A stretch of 64,000 bases of DNA. It comes from Nocardiopsis mwathae. Its GTDB lineage: Bacteria; Actinomycetota; Actinomycetes; Streptosporangiales; Streptosporangiaceae. The stretch is from NCBI RefSeq assembly GCF_014201195.1, contig NZ_JACHDS010000001.1, forward strand, positions 5,642,001 through 5,706,000, read 5' to 3'. Shown here in pieces: positions 26,531 to 35,879 of the stretch. The position numbers were made by a program, and so were the translations under genes. Within the stretch, counting starts at the first letter, position 1, and each line of letters opens with the position of its first letter. The notes beneath the pieces are model-generated. The model worked only from the letters and a program-made list of their open reading frames with translations, had not been told where the DNA came from and made no database searches.

Positions 26531-27477
26531 GTCCTCATCGCTCCTACGAGGAGCAACAACTGGAAGCCGACCCCGCACCCACCACCGGCCAGACGGTCCT
26601 CATCGCTCCTACGAGGAGCAACAACTGTACTGGTACTGCGCCTCCAGGTCGACGATGAGCGTCCTCATCGCTCCTACGAGGAGCAACAACGTGAGCGTCA
26701 GGCGGTCCAGGAGGTGCTGTCGCGCCGTCCTCATCGCTCCTACGAGGAGCAACAACGTGCGGATACAGTGCCGCATTCGCGTGATCACACGGTCCTCATC
26801 GCTCCTACGAGGAGCAACAACCACTGCGGTGGAGGCGGCGTGGGAGCACGTCCGTGGTCCTCATCGCTCCTACGAGGAGCAACAACTGAACGATTCGTGC
26901 GGCGGCGCACGGACGCGGATATCGTCCTCATCGCTCCTACGAGGAGCAACAACGCGTGGTCCATGCCGTCCTGCAGGTCCCAGATCGAGGTCCTCATCGC
27001 TCCTACGAGGAGCAACAACGTAGGCTGCAGCGTCTGCGCACGCACCGAGGCCAGGTCCTCATCGCTCCTACGAGGAGCAACAACTGGGTAGCCGAGATGA
27101 GAACGCGCACAAGAAAAGTCGTCCTCATCGCTCCTACGAGGAGCAACAACCTGGCGTCCATCGGGGCGGGCGGTTTGCTGCCCGGGTCCTCATCGCTCCT
27201 ACGAGGAACAACAACCGAAGCGGGACGCACCGCGTGGTGATGAGTCCAAGGTCCTCATCGCTCCTACGAGGAGCAACAACGGATGATCACCACAGCGGCG
27301 ACGCGGAGAGAGGTCTTGTCCTCATCGCTCCTACGAGGAGCAACAACATGGACTCGGCGGGCGGCAAGCCCATGGCCCGCAGTCCTCATTGCTCCTACGA
27401 GGAGCAACAACTCCTTGACGCCCTGGACGCCTACGACCCACCCACCAGTCCTCATCGCTCCTACGAGGAGCAGCATT
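26531..27477 (+). CRISPR. CRISPR array 1: 15 repeats, 14 spacers
   Basis: 30-bp repeat beginning GTCCTCATCG and ending GAGCAACAAC, with an internal partial dyad CTCCTACGAGGAG. Repeats start at 26531, 26596, 26661, 26727, 26792, 26857, 26924, 26990, 27055, 27121, 27186, 27251, 27318, 27382 and 27448; spacers are 34-37 bp. Repeats at 27186 and 27382 have one change each and the last (27448) is degenerate after GAGCA, marking the old, leader-distal end. Transcription is rightward from the leader at 26428-26530. Confidence 0.98.
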
Positions 27478-27730
27478 CGTTACGTCAGGGGCCATTGCTG
27501 TGCGCTGCTTGGCACGGCATCTGAGACCGGAATCTGTTCTCGGGTACATCGGATGACCGTACGAAATGGCTAGCGGAGTTCATTGCCGCTACCGCATTTA
27601 GCAAGATTCTGGAGTGGAAATTCGGAAACTGGCCTGATCCGGTCGCGTGTGCCCTAGCTGGTTCAGAGTGTCTCTTGTCGGTCGTAGCGTGATCGCCGTT
27701 ACGAAATATCGGAGATACGAAAGGTCCGTC
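27478..27730. other. Spacer region between array 1 and cas6
   Basis: 253 bp of comparatively A+T-rich sequence following the degenerate last repeat. It should hold the promoter of the cas operon. An open frame runs into cas6 from 27647, but its first 28 codons do not look like Cas6; the start at 27731 is preferred. Confidence 0.5.
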
Positions 27731-28459
27731 ATGCGGCTACAGCTCACGGTGCGGACGACGGCATCGTCGCTGCCGTGGGAGCACGTGCTCAAGCCCGGCC
27801 GGGGCCTGGTGTATGAGCTGCTTGCTCGCGGCGCTCCGGAGTTGGGGGCGCGTCTTCACGAGGAGGGGTGGGGCGATACCGGGATGGTGCCGTTCGGGCA
27901 CAGCTCTCCGGTTTTTCCCGCCGCTAAGCGCAGACGCGGCAGCTACGCGGTGGGTGGGGTCGGGCTCCTGGAGTTCGGCAGCCCCCTGTTGGAGGTGGTG
28001 GAAGGCCTCGCGAAGGGCCTCTCGGAGCAGACGGTGATGGACTGGGGTGGGACCGCACTGCGGGTCCTCTCGGTGGACCCTGTCGAGCCGCCTGAGTTCG
28101 AATCGGGTATAGCCCGGCTGCGGACCAAGACCCCCGTGGTGATGAAGGGCTCCGGCCGCGATGACGAAGGCGTGCGGACGACCCGGCAAGCGTGGCTGCT
28201 GCCGACCGAGCCGGAGTTCGCCGCCTACTTCGAGAACAACCTGAGGCGTAAAGCCCTCACACTCGGGCTGGACCCTGATGTGAGCGTCGACGCGATCACC
28301 TGGGTGGGGGCGAAGCGTTCTTTCGCCGTCGGAAACGGCCTCTACCCAGGGGCGCCTCTGGAAGCGGAGCTACGCGGAGCCCCGGACACTCTGCGCGCGG
28401 TCTGGAGCTGGGGGCTCGGGCAGGCGAATTCCGCTGGTTTCGGGTGGGTGGCCGCATGA
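27731..28459 (+). CDS. cas6: CRISPR-associated endoribonuclease Cas6
   Basis: 242 residues. Cas6 cuts pre-crRNA within the repeat and stays with the crRNA in type I-B Cascade. It has a RAMP-like opening MRLQLTVRTTASSLPWEHV and the glycine-rich C-terminal loop WGLGQANSAGFGWVA, a Cas6 hallmark. Candidate catalytic His residues are in PWEHVLKPG and PFGHSSP; which is used cannot be told. ATG 27731 is chosen over the upstream in-frame start. It overlaps cas8 by ATGA and is the first gene of an eight-gene coupled cas operon. Confidence 0.9.
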   Translation: MRLQLTVRTTASSLPWEHVLKPGRGLVYELLARGAPELGARLHEEGWGDTGMVPFGHSSPVFPAAKRRRGSYAVGGVGLLEFGSPLLEVVEGLAKGLSEQTVMDWGGTALRVLSVDPVEPPEFESGIARLRTKTPVVMKGSGRDDEGVRTTRQAWLLPTEPEFAAYFENNLRRKALTLGLDPDVSVDAITWVGAKRSFAVGNGLYPGAPLEAELRGAPDTLRAVWSWGLGQANSAGFGWVAA

Positions 28460-29868
28460 GCGCTGGCCAACCGGAGCTGTCAGTGCGGTTGACAGCTCAC
28501 CCGATGCAGCGGATCGGTGCCTTCGCCCTGACATCTCTGGCACATCAGCGCTCGGTGCGAACCAAACACCTCAAGCATCCCGAGCAGCTGACCCCCGATG
28601 AGCTGCGCGCGGCGAACGAGAACATGACCGCGGATCTCGAACGCACGACGCGCGTCGCCGACTCCAAGGCGCCGGGAGGCTTCTGGCTTGGGGTCAGCTA
28701 CCTGTTCTGGCCCAATTGTCCGATCAACACCACCAATCGCAAGAGCCTGGTGGGCGCTCAGCTGCAGGAAAAGCTCCATGAGTGGCGTCGCATTCCCGAA
28801 CGTGATGTTCCCATCGGTGCTCACTGCGTGCTCTGCGACCACGCTGCATGCGGGTACTTCGGCAAGACCGGTGTCCCATTGGCGGAGAGCGCGTCGTACC
28901 GAAACACCACGATCCCCGGGCACGACGGGATGGCGCTGTGCCGCGGTTGCCTGCTGAGCCTGTATGCGCTGCCTTACGGGTGCGAGATCGGCGGCGGTCG
29001 GGCTACGGCGCTTCACAGCTGGGACGACGACTTCCTGCGTGCCGTGACGACGTTCCAGGTCCGACGGACGCGGAAGCGGGCACTGACTCCTTTCTCCGGC
29101 ACGACGATGTACGCCTATGCCCGCCAACTCGCGGGGCTCTCCCGTCTACGCGGCTACGAGGAAACGGTCACCGAGGGCGTCGAGCTGCTGGTCTTCACCA
29201 ACAGCAACAAGGAGCAGGACCTTCGGTCGCACACGATGAACCAGCCCTCGTCGGAGTGGATCCGTACGCTGACGAGAAAGCAGACGGGGCTGCTGGGCCG
29301 TGCCCATCGTTGGGAGAAGGTCCCTGGCCGGTCGGTGCTGGCCCGCAACCTCTTTGACTACCCCGACCGTGTCCTGCAGACGACGGCCCGCCACTTGATG
29401 GCTTGTGCTGATGACTCCGGCATGCCTCCGGCCTCCACACCAGAGCTAGCCGAGGTGTGTTCTTCCTACGCAGAGAAGGTGCTCATGGTCCCCGATGCCG
29501 ACCTCCGCCATATCGATGGGCTTGCCCAGCGCATCGCCCACCATGTGAACCGCGCGGACGACAACACGGAATTCAAGAAGTTCCTGCAGGCCCGCCGAAA
29601 GCTCTCCACCCTACGGACGTGGTTGCAGAACCAGGCGATTCACCGAACGCTGCGGACCGATGAGGCCGAGCCGTTCATCACAGAGTACCAGTGGCGACTG
29701 CTGTTCGACGCCGATGACCAGGTGTTCTTCCACAGGGACCTGCTCGTCATCGGCGTACTGAACCACCTCCACGAACTCGACCCCAAGTGGCGGGCAGCCG
29801 AGCCCGAACCCCTTGCCGACGAAGACCACCTGCTCGACGACGACCTGGATGCGGAGAACAACCAGTGA
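28456..29868 (+). CDS. cas8b: Type I-B Cascade large subunit Cas8b (Cst1-like)
   Basis: 470 residues. Position between cas6 and cas7 and a zinc-binding pattern (CVLCDHAACGYFGKTGV, then about 40 residues later LCRGCLLSLYALPYGC) identify the Cst1 variant of Cas8b. Large subunits recognise the PAM and recruit Cas3. The remainder is helical with RTLRTDEAEPFITEYQWRLL near the end, matching the small-subunit-like C-terminal helices expected in I-B. Starts ATG 28456, overlapping cas6; ends overlapping the GTG of cas7. Confidence 0.88.
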   Translation: MSAGQPELSVRLTAHPMQRIGAFALTSLAHQRSVRTKHLKHPEQLTPDELRAANENMTADLERTTRVADSKAPGGFWLGVSYLFWPNCPINTTNRKSLVGAQLQEKLHEWRRIPERDVPIGAHCVLCDHAACGYFGKTGVPLAESASYRNTTIPGHDGMALCRGCLLSLYALPYGCEIGGGRATALHSWDDDFLRAVTTFQVRRTRKRALTPFSGTTMYAYARQLAGLSRLRGYEETVTEGVELLVFTNSNKEQDLRSHTMNQPSSEWIRTLTRKQTGLLGRAHRWEKVPGRSVLARNLFDYPDRVLQTTARHLMACADDSGMPPASTPELAEVCSSYAEKVLMVPDADLRHIDGLAQRIAHHVNRADDNTEFKKFLQARRKLSTLRTWLQNQAIHRTLRTDEAEPFITEYQWRLLFDADDQVFFHRDLLVIGVLNHLHELDPKWRAAEPEPLADEDHLLDDDLDAENNQ

Positions 29869-30893
29869 CCTACCTGGTGGGCAAGATCGCCCTGGACATC
29901 ACCGCAGGTGCCCCCAACAACGGCCGCGGCGAGGACAACGTCGCCAGGGTCAAGTCCCTGTTGGTGGGCAGGGAGCGCTTCCCCTACGTGTCGGCCCAGG
30001 CTTTCCGGCGCTGGCTGCGCGACTCGTTGCCCGCGACCGAGGAACGCTCGAAGGTGACCCGCTCCGGGACGGGTAAGAAGCAGCAGGCCTACACCGACGG
30101 GCGCCCGGACAAGTACCTCGACGACGACCTGTTCGGCTACATGGTCGCGGTCAAGAAGGAGAGCTATCAGCGCGACACCGTGCTGGCGACCGGGACGTTC
30201 GTCTCGCTGGCGTCGAAGCGGATCACCCAGGACTTCGGCACGATGAGCCGCGGGTTCTCCTCGGGTGAGGACCCGGTGATCCACGAACATGAGCACTACA
30301 CCGCCGAGCTGGCCGCCGACGTCCTCTTCGATCTGCCTCGGGTGGGGACGTTCGAACAGAACGGCGGTGGACTGCGCCGCGCCCTGGGAGAGAAAGCCGC
30401 CGCGGAGGCCAAGACCTCGGCGGGTGCGGTCGCGACGACGCTGCGCGGCGTGGAGTGTCTGCGCCTGCCCATCGAGGAGCGACGTCGCCGTACCGGAGTT
30501 CTCCTGCGCACATTCGCCCAGATGCAGGGCGGGGCCAATCGCGCCCTGCACTACGGCGACCGCTCGCCGGCACTGGTGCTGCTCGCACCTCTCAAGGGCG
30601 GCAACAACCCCTTCACCCGGGTTCTGACCATGGGTGACAAGAGCGCCCGGTTCGACCTGACCACCTTCATCGAGGAGAAGCGCGCCTGGCACGAGGAGCT
30701 CGATGGGCCCATCACCATCGGATGGGCACCGGGTTTCCTCGGTGATCAGCGTGAGAGTGTGCGCCGCGAGCTGGCCGAGGACATCGCCGCTGGCGAAGTC
30801 GTCATCGACCACCCCCGGGTGGTCCTGCAGGCTCTGGCCAAGCAGATCGAGGCCGGGCAGCTCGACTCCTGGTTCGAGGACGAGTCGGCGTGA
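29865..30893 (+). CDS. cas7: Cascade backbone subunit Cas7 (Cst2/DevR)
   Basis: 342 residues; polymerises along the crRNA to form the Cascade backbone. DevR/Cst2 family features: an N-terminal strand YLVGKIALDITAGAPNNGRG followed by VSAQAFRRWLRDSL, the glycine-rich FGTMSRGFSSGEDPV loop, and QGGANRALHYGDRSPALVLL. GTG 29865 overlaps the Cas8 stop (GTGA) and removes an upstream shadow extension. The stop overlaps the cas5 GTG. Confidence 0.93.
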   Translation: MTYLVGKIALDITAGAPNNGRGEDNVARVKSLLVGRERFPYVSAQAFRRWLRDSLPATEERSKVTRSGTGKKQQAYTDGRPDKYLDDDLFGYMVAVKKESYQRDTVLATGTFVSLASKRITQDFGTMSRGFSSGEDPVIHEHEHYTAELAADVLFDLPRVGTFEQNGGGLRRALGEKAAAEAKTSAGAVATTLRGVECLRLPIEERRRRTGVLLRTFAQMQGGANRALHYGDRSPALVLLAPLKGGNNPFTRVLTMGDKSARFDLTTFIEEKRAWHEELDGPITIGWAPGFLGDQRESVRRELAEDIAAGEVVIDHPRVVLQALAKQIEAGQLDSWFEDESA

Positions 30894-31543
30894 TCCCTGC
30901 ACTGGAGATCACGATCACCGCCCCGGTGGTCTCGTTCCGCAACCCGCTGTACGCAGGTGTGCAGGTCACCCTCCCGTGTCCCGCCCCCTCCACCGTCGCT
31001 GGGCTGCTGGCTTCGACGGTCGGCGGATGGGACGCCATGCCGCTCGACACCAGGGTCGGTGTGGCGTTTCACGCGCGCGGGCAGGGCACCGACCTGGAGA
31101 CCTACCACCCGCTGGACGCCAAGGGCGCCAAGACCACCCCGAATCCGAAGGACCGGGAGTTCCTGGCCGACGCCACGCTCACCCTGTGGTTCATCGATCA
31201 CCTGGAGATGTGGGAGAAGGCCATCCGTCGGCCCGTGTGGCCGCTGCGGTTCGGGCGCAGCCAGGACCTGGCATCCGGCCGGGCCCGCTGCGTCAGCCTC
31301 CAGGAAGAGTCCGGTCGACAAGGACACGCGCTACTGCCGGCCCCGGTGTCCAGGTCCGGGCCGCTGCTGCGCATGCCGCAGGCGATCAGCCGCGATCGGG
31401 CCCGGACCCGGTGGGGCACCTACCGCTACGCCACATCGGGCAGCTCGACGGTGGTGGAGTCGACCTACAGCACCGAGACCGGCCAGGCAGTGGTGCTGCT
31501 CGACGGGCTGCACCCCGACACGATCGCACAGAGCGCGCGATGA
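30890..31543 (+). CDS. cas5: Cascade subunit Cas5 (type I-B)
   Basis: 217 residues; caps the 5' handle of the crRNA. The N-terminal RAMP pattern is LEITITAPVVSFRNPLYAGV followed by LPCPAPSTVAGLLASTVGGW, diagnostic of Cas5. Later RPVWPLRFGRSQDLASG matches the family's second conserved block. GTG start overlapping cas7; stop overlapping cas3 ATG. Confidence 0.92.
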   Translation: MIPALEITITAPVVSFRNPLYAGVQVTLPCPAPSTVAGLLASTVGGWDAMPLDTRVGVAFHARGQGTDLETYHPLDAKGAKTTPNPKDREFLADATLTLWFIDHLEMWEKAIRRPVWPLRFGRSQDLASGRARCVSLQEESGRQGHALLPAPVSRSGPLLRMPQAISRDRARTRWGTYRYATSGSSTVVESTYSTETGQAVVLLDGLHPDTIAQSAR

Positions 31544-33999
31544 GCGAGCTGGAACGTGTCTGGGCCAAGAGCCCCGAACAGGGAAGCGGCCGGGGTGAGC
31601 TGCTCACCGAGCACCTGAGCCTGACCCGAGACGCCTTGGAGACGGTCCGCACCCGCCTGGGCCGGATCCCCTCAGCGCCCGAACGCTTCTGGACGTGGGC
31701 GCTGCTCGCCTGTCTCTTCCACGACCCTGGAAAGATCCCCGACGGGTTCCAGCGCATGGTCGGCAACCCGCCCCCGAAGCAGCCGTGGGGGAGGCGCCAT
31801 GAGATCTATTCCCTCGGGTTCATCGAACACGTCCTCGCGCAAGTCTCTGAAGAAGAGCGGATCTGGGTCGGCCTCGGCGCCCTGACCCACCACCGCCCAC
31901 TGACGGGCGGTGAACGGTCGATCCGCAAGGAGTGCACTGCCCTGCTCAGCCCAGAGCAGGTGCAGCAGCACTTCGGACCGATCAACGAGCGCGCGGCCAC
32001 CGAGCTGGCCGTCTGGCTCGCCGATCAGGCGGGTGTGGCCCCTCCACAAGGCCCGCTTACCGCAGAGCAGCTCGCGCACGACACATACCGCCTGCTGCAC
32101 CGGGTCAGGGACGAATGGGAAGACGAAAGCCCGGATGATGCCGCCGGCATGGCGGCGGTCCTCCTCCAGGGAGCCGTCACCCTCGCCGACCACGTGGCCT
32201 CCGCACACAGCGAACTCCTGATCGACCACCCGCTCCCGCCCGACTACCCCGACATGATCCGGTGGAGCTTCCTCGCCCAAGGCCGCACCCTGTTCTCCCA
32301 CCAGTGGAAGGCTGAACACGTCCACGGCCACACCCTGCTACGCGCCCCGACCGGGCGCGGCAAGACCGAAGCGGGCCTGCTGTGGGCCGCCACCCAGATC
32401 ACCGACCTGACTGATGACGGCCGCGGACTTCCCAGACTCTTCTACACGCTGCCCTACCTGGCCTCCATCAACGCCATGTCCACCCGCCTCGGTGAGGACC
32501 TCGACGATCCCCGCCTCGAACGGATCGGCATTACCCACTCCCGCGCGGCCGCCTTCCACATGACCCACGCCTCGTGCGACGAGCACGACGAACCCGATGG
32601 CGACCACGGCGAGGACCGCGCCGGCCACAGCCGAAAGGGCACGGCACAGCGCCGTCGTGCTTCACGGGCGATCGCCAAAGCCAACGCCAGCCGGCTGTAT
32701 CGAGAGCTGCTGCGCGTGACCACCCCCTACCCGCTGCTGCGCGGGGCACTGGGCGGCACCACGCACTCCGCCACCCTGCTCGACGCCGCGAACTCGGTGT
32801 TCATCTTCGATGAACTCCACGCCTATGACCCCCAGCGCCTCGGAATGGTCCTGGCGATGATGCGCCAGTGGGAGCAGTTGGGCGGCCGGATCGGCATCAT
32901 CTCAGCGACCATCCCCGAAGCCCTGGAGGAAGCCATTGGTGAGGTCCTTGAGGGCACACTGCACTGCGTGGAGCCCGATGACGCGCATCCGTGGCCGGTC
33001 CGGCACCGCCTCGCCTTGCGCGAACCTCACCTGACCGACCCGAAATCGCTCCAGGAAATCGAACAGTCCCTGCGGTCGGGGAAGAGCGTCGCGGTCATCG
33101 CCAACAACGTCGCCGACGCCAGCTTCCTGTATGAGCAGCTCGCGCCCGTGGCTCGGGACCTGTTCGGGCCTGATGCGGCGTTGCTGCTGCATGCGCGCTT
33201 CAAGAACCAGGACCGCGCAGAGATCGAGAGGAAGCTGCAGGGGCGTTATGGGGCGGGGGCCTGTCCCCGCCGACCAGGGCTGCTGGTCGCCACCCAGGTG
33301 GTCGAGGTCTCGCTCAACGTCGACTTCGACCTCCTGCACACGTCCGCGGCGACTTTAGAAGCGCTCATCCAACGTTTCGGACGCACCAACCGCCTCGGGT
33401 GGCTGAATGAGCCTGCGCCGGTGATCGTGCACCACCCCCACTACGCTCCCCGACACAACGGTCCTGACGAGTTCGCAGACAAGGTCTACCCGAAGGCCCC
33501 CACACAGCTGGGCTGGGAGATCCTCACCCGCCACGACGGCCGATGCCTGGACGAGCGGCTGTTCACCCACTGGCTCAATGAGGTGTACTCCAGCGACTGG
33601 GGCAGCGAATGGCGCGCCCAGGTGGAGGACGCGCGGAAGCTCTTCCATGACAGCTTCCTCACCTTCCTTCAGCCCTTCGACGACAACGCCGAACTGGCTC
33701 GGGCTTTCGACGGCATGTTCAACGGAATCGACGGGATTCTCGAAGGCGACGAGGCGGAGTACCGCCGAGCTCTCAGCCGAGCGGAGCGCACCCCCGGCGA
33801 GCAGCCGGGCACCGGTCGCCTGCTGGCCTCCCAGCTCCTGATTCCGCTACCGGACTACGCCCGTTCGTGCGGACGATGGGCCAAGGACCTCGACGTGCTG
33901 GTCATCGACGCCACATACGACAGCGAGTATGGCCTGCGGTCGATGCAAAGGGCGACTGATCCGCGCCGACCGACCTACGTGCCGGGGGAACTGGTGTGA
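31540..33999 (+). CDS. cas3: Cas3 HD nuclease-helicase
   Basis: 819 residues, full-length fusion. The HD nuclease domain is marked by ACLFHDPGKIPDGFQ (H61/D62) and later HHRPLTGGERS. The SF2 helicase follows with Walker A APTGRGKTEAG (about 268), DExH box FDELHAYD (about 423), SATIPEALEEA and motif VI-like QRFGRTNRLG. It is recruited by Cascade to unwind and degrade target DNA 3'-5'. All key residues I can check are intact, so interference should be functional. ATGA/GTGA overlaps on both sides. Confidence 0.96.
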   Translation: MSELERVWAKSPEQGSGRGELLTEHLSLTRDALETVRTRLGRIPSAPERFWTWALLACLFHDPGKIPDGFQRMVGNPPPKQPWGRRHEIYSLGFIEHVLAQVSEEERIWVGLGALTHHRPLTGGERSIRKECTALLSPEQVQQHFGPINERAATELAVWLADQAGVAPPQGPLTAEQLAHDTYRLLHRVRDEWEDESPDDAAGMAAVLLQGAVTLADHVASAHSELLIDHPLPPDYPDMIRWSFLAQGRTLFSHQWKAEHVHGHTLLRAPTGRGKTEAGLLWAATQITDLTDDGRGLPRLFYTLPYLASINAMSTRLGEDLDDPRLERIGITHSRAAAFHMTHASCDEHDEPDGDHGEDRAGHSRKGTAQRRRASRAIAKANASRLYRELLRVTTPYPLLRGALGGTTHSATLLDAANSVFIFDELHAYDPQRLGMVLAMMRQWEQLGGRIGIISATIPEALEEAIGEVLEGTLHCVEPDDAHPWPVRHRLALREPHLTDPKSLQEIEQSLRSGKSVAVIANNVADASFLYEQLAPVARDLFGPDAALLLHARFKNQDRAEIERKLQGRYGAGACPRRPGLLVATQVVEVSLNVDFDLLHTSAATLEALIQRFGRTNRLGWLNEPAPVIVHHPHYAPRHNGPDEFADKVYPKAPTQLGWEILTRHDGRCLDERLFTHWLNEVYSSDWGSEWRAQVEDARKLFHDSFLTFLQPFDDNAELARAFDGMFNGIDGILEGDEAEYRRALSRAERTPGEQPGTGRLLASQLLIPLPDYARSCGRWAKDLDVLVIDATYDSEYGLRSMQRATDPRRPTYVPGELV

Positions 34000-34493
34000 T
34001 TACGAACGGGGACGTCGGTGGCGTCCACATCAAGTACCTCCACCACTGCCGCCGCCAGCTCTGGTTGTACGCGAGAGGCTTGCGACCCGAAGCTCTCAGC
34101 ACCACGGTCCAGCTCGGGGAAGCCGTCCACGCCACCTCCTACCGCCGAGCGAGCCCCATTGATCTCGGCTCCGCCCGGCTCGACGACCTCGATGGTGAGC
34201 TGTGGGTACACGAGATCAAGTCCTCCAGCCGGCCCTCGTCGGCGGATGAAGCCCAGGCCATCCACTACTGCTACCGGCTACGCAAGGTAGGAGTCCAGGC
34301 TCAAGGGGCGGTCCTGCATTACCCCAAGACCCGCCGCACCCGACGGCTTCCCTACGCCGAAGAATGGGATCAGCGGGCCCAGGACGATATCGCCGCTGTT
34401 CTCGACACAGTCGCCGCCCCCACCGCCCCCGAGCGGCTTCGGCGGTCGGCTTGCCGAGGATGCAGCTACTACGACTACTGCTGGAGCCTGTGA
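33996..34493 (+). CDS. cas4: Cas4 RecB-like nuclease
   Basis: 165 residues. Four Cys for a [4Fe-4S] cluster: one in HHCRRQLWLYA near the N-terminus and three in CRGCSYYDYC at the end. The RecB-type core is LWVHEIKSSSRPS, with the catalytic Lys. Cas4 trims prespacers and selects those with the right PAM during adaptation. GTG start overlaps cas3; it overlaps cas1 by a single base. Confidence 0.93.
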   Translation: MITNGDVGGVHIKYLHHCRRQLWLYARGLRPEALSTTVQLGEAVHATSYRRASPIDLGSARLDDLDGELWVHEIKSSSRPSSADEAQAIHYCYRLRKVGVQAQGAVLHYPKTRRTRRLPYAEEWDQRAQDDIAAVLDTVAAPTAPERLRRSACRGCSYYDYCWSL

Positions 34494-35473
34494 TGCCGAC
34501 CGCTGCCCGCACCTACTGGCTGACATCGAGCTGCCGGATCCGGCGCAAGGACCAGTCCTTGCTCATCGAACGCGAGCACGGCGATGACGTCCATATCCCC
34601 ATCACCGACGTCCGCGACGTGATCGCCTGTAAGCCAATCGACGTCAACACTGCGGTGGTGAGCCTGCTCAACCAGCACAGCATCAACGTGCACATGCTCA
34701 GCTACTACGGTGACTACGCGGGATCGCTGGCCGCTGCCGACAACGCGACGTCCGGCGAGACGGTCATCGCACAGGTACAGCTGGCCACAGATCCAGAAGC
34801 ACGCACCAGAATCGCCCGTGACATCGTGCACGCTACGGCGTTCAACGTCCGTCGGGTCATCGACCGCGACCTGCTCGCGGCTCCCTACAAAACCCTGACC
34901 GCCAGCATCAAGAACGCGACCAGCTCGGACGAGCTCATGGGCGCCGAAGGTACCTTCCGCCGATCCGCGTGGGAGGTCTTGGACACCAAGCTTCCCGATT
35001 GGCTGCAGATGCACGGCCGCAGTCGTCGCCCACCCAGGAACGCGGGGAACGCGTTCATCAGCTACGTCAACGGCATCGTCTACGCCCGCGTGCTGACCGC
35101 AGTGCGGCTGACACCGCTTTATAGCGGGGTCGCGTTCCTCCACAGCACCATGGAGCGCCAGCGCCACTCCCTGGTGTTGGATCTCGCGGAGATGTTCAAA
35201 CCGCTATTCGCTGAGCGGCTGCTGCTGCGAATGGCCTCGCGCAACCAGCTCAAGGAACATCACTTCGACACCGATAGCAACCAGGCGATGCTCAGCGATA
35301 CGGGACGCAAGATCGTCGTGGCAGCGGTCCGGGACGAGCTCGCAGCTACCGTCACTCATCGTGAGCTAAATCGGAAGGTGGCCTATGACGAACTGCTGTA
35401 CTTGGAAGCGCTACGTCTGACACGTACCTGCCTGGAGGGCGAGAGCTACAAGCCGTTTCGGATTTGGTGGTGA
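34493..35473 (+). CDS. cas1: Cas1 integrase
   Basis: 326 residues. The metal-site residues are all present: Glu in LMGAEGTFRRSAWEVLD, His in VAFLHSTMERQRHSLVLDL and Glu in DLAEMFKP. The NAFISYVNGIVYARVL helix is the I-B type. With Cas2 it inserts new spacers at the leader end of the arrays. Start ATG 34493 overlaps the Cas4 TGA by one base. Confidence 0.97.
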   Translation: MPTAARTYWLTSSCRIRRKDQSLLIEREHGDDVHIPITDVRDVIACKPIDVNTAVVSLLNQHSINVHMLSYYGDYAGSLAAADNATSGETVIAQVQLATDPEARTRIARDIVHATAFNVRRVIDRDLLAAPYKTLTASIKNATSSDELMGAEGTFRRSAWEVLDTKLPDWLQMHGRSRRPPRNAGNAFISYVNGIVYARVLTAVRLTPLYSGVAFLHSTMERQRHSLVLDLAEMFKPLFAERLLLRMASRNQLKEHHFDTDSNQAMLSDTGRKIVVAAVRDELAATVTHRELNRKVAYDELLYLEALRLTRTCLEGESYKPFRIWW

Positions 35474-35480
35474 GGTCCGG

Positions 35481-35744
35481 GTGCACATCATCGTCGTGTA
35501 CGACACGGCTGCCGAACGCAACCCGAAGATCCTGCGGACCTGCCGCCGCTACCTGCACCATGTCCAGCGCAGCGTCTTCGAGGGGCAGCTCAGCCCAGCA
35601 CAGTTCACGCGTTTTCAAAGAGACGTGAAGGATCTTATCGACGATGAATACGACCACGTGATCGCCTATACATTGCCTCCTGGTGCTGTGCCCCAACGGG
35701 TGACCTGGGGCCAGGAGCGAGACGCGCCGAGCGACATCCTGTGA
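35481..35744 (+). CDS. cas2: Cas2
   Basis: 87 residues, ferredoxin-like fold, opening MHIIVVYDTAAERNPKILRT with the conserved VYD Asp, then RYLHHVQRSVFEGQLSPAQF. It bridges the Cas1 dimers in the integration complex. GTG start at 35481, seven bases after the cas1 stop. It is the last gene of the operon; leader 2 begins 32 bp after its stop. Confidence 0.96.
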   Translation: MHIIVVYDTAAERNPKILRTCRRYLHHVQRSVFEGQLSPAQFTRFQRDVKDLIDDEYDHVIAYTLPPGAVPQRVTWGQERDAPSDIL

Positions 35745-35776
35745 AGCAAGGGTTCGCGTGGGCCCGACACCCCAGA

Positions 35777-35879
35777 TTTCAGCGCCGCGCCGGGGCCGGC
35801 TGCACTACCGGAGGATCGCTGAAATCATTGGGCGTCAATGGCCACTTGGACCGCCTCCCAGCTGCGGCTTTACCCTTGG
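35777..35879 (+). promoter_or_regulatory. CRISPR leader 2
   Basis: 103 bp before array 2, alignable end to end with leader 1. The inverted repeat TTTCAGC (35777) / GCTGAAA (35818) lies at the same offset of 41 bp as in leader 1, and CAGCTGCGGCTTTACC directly precedes the first repeat. Confidence 0.8.

Noticed and set aside
27020-27054. Possible self-target: spacer 9 of array 1 shares CTGCAGCGTCTGC with the small gene at about 49476
   Set aside because: Only 13 consecutive matches, about what chance gives for 24 spacers in 64 kb of G+C-rich DNA.
26455-27524. Several ORFs through the CRISPR arrays with repeated peptides such as LLLLVGAMRT or VLIAPTRSNN
   Set aside because: They are translations of the 30-bp repeats in various frames. 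The same applies to 35741-36579.
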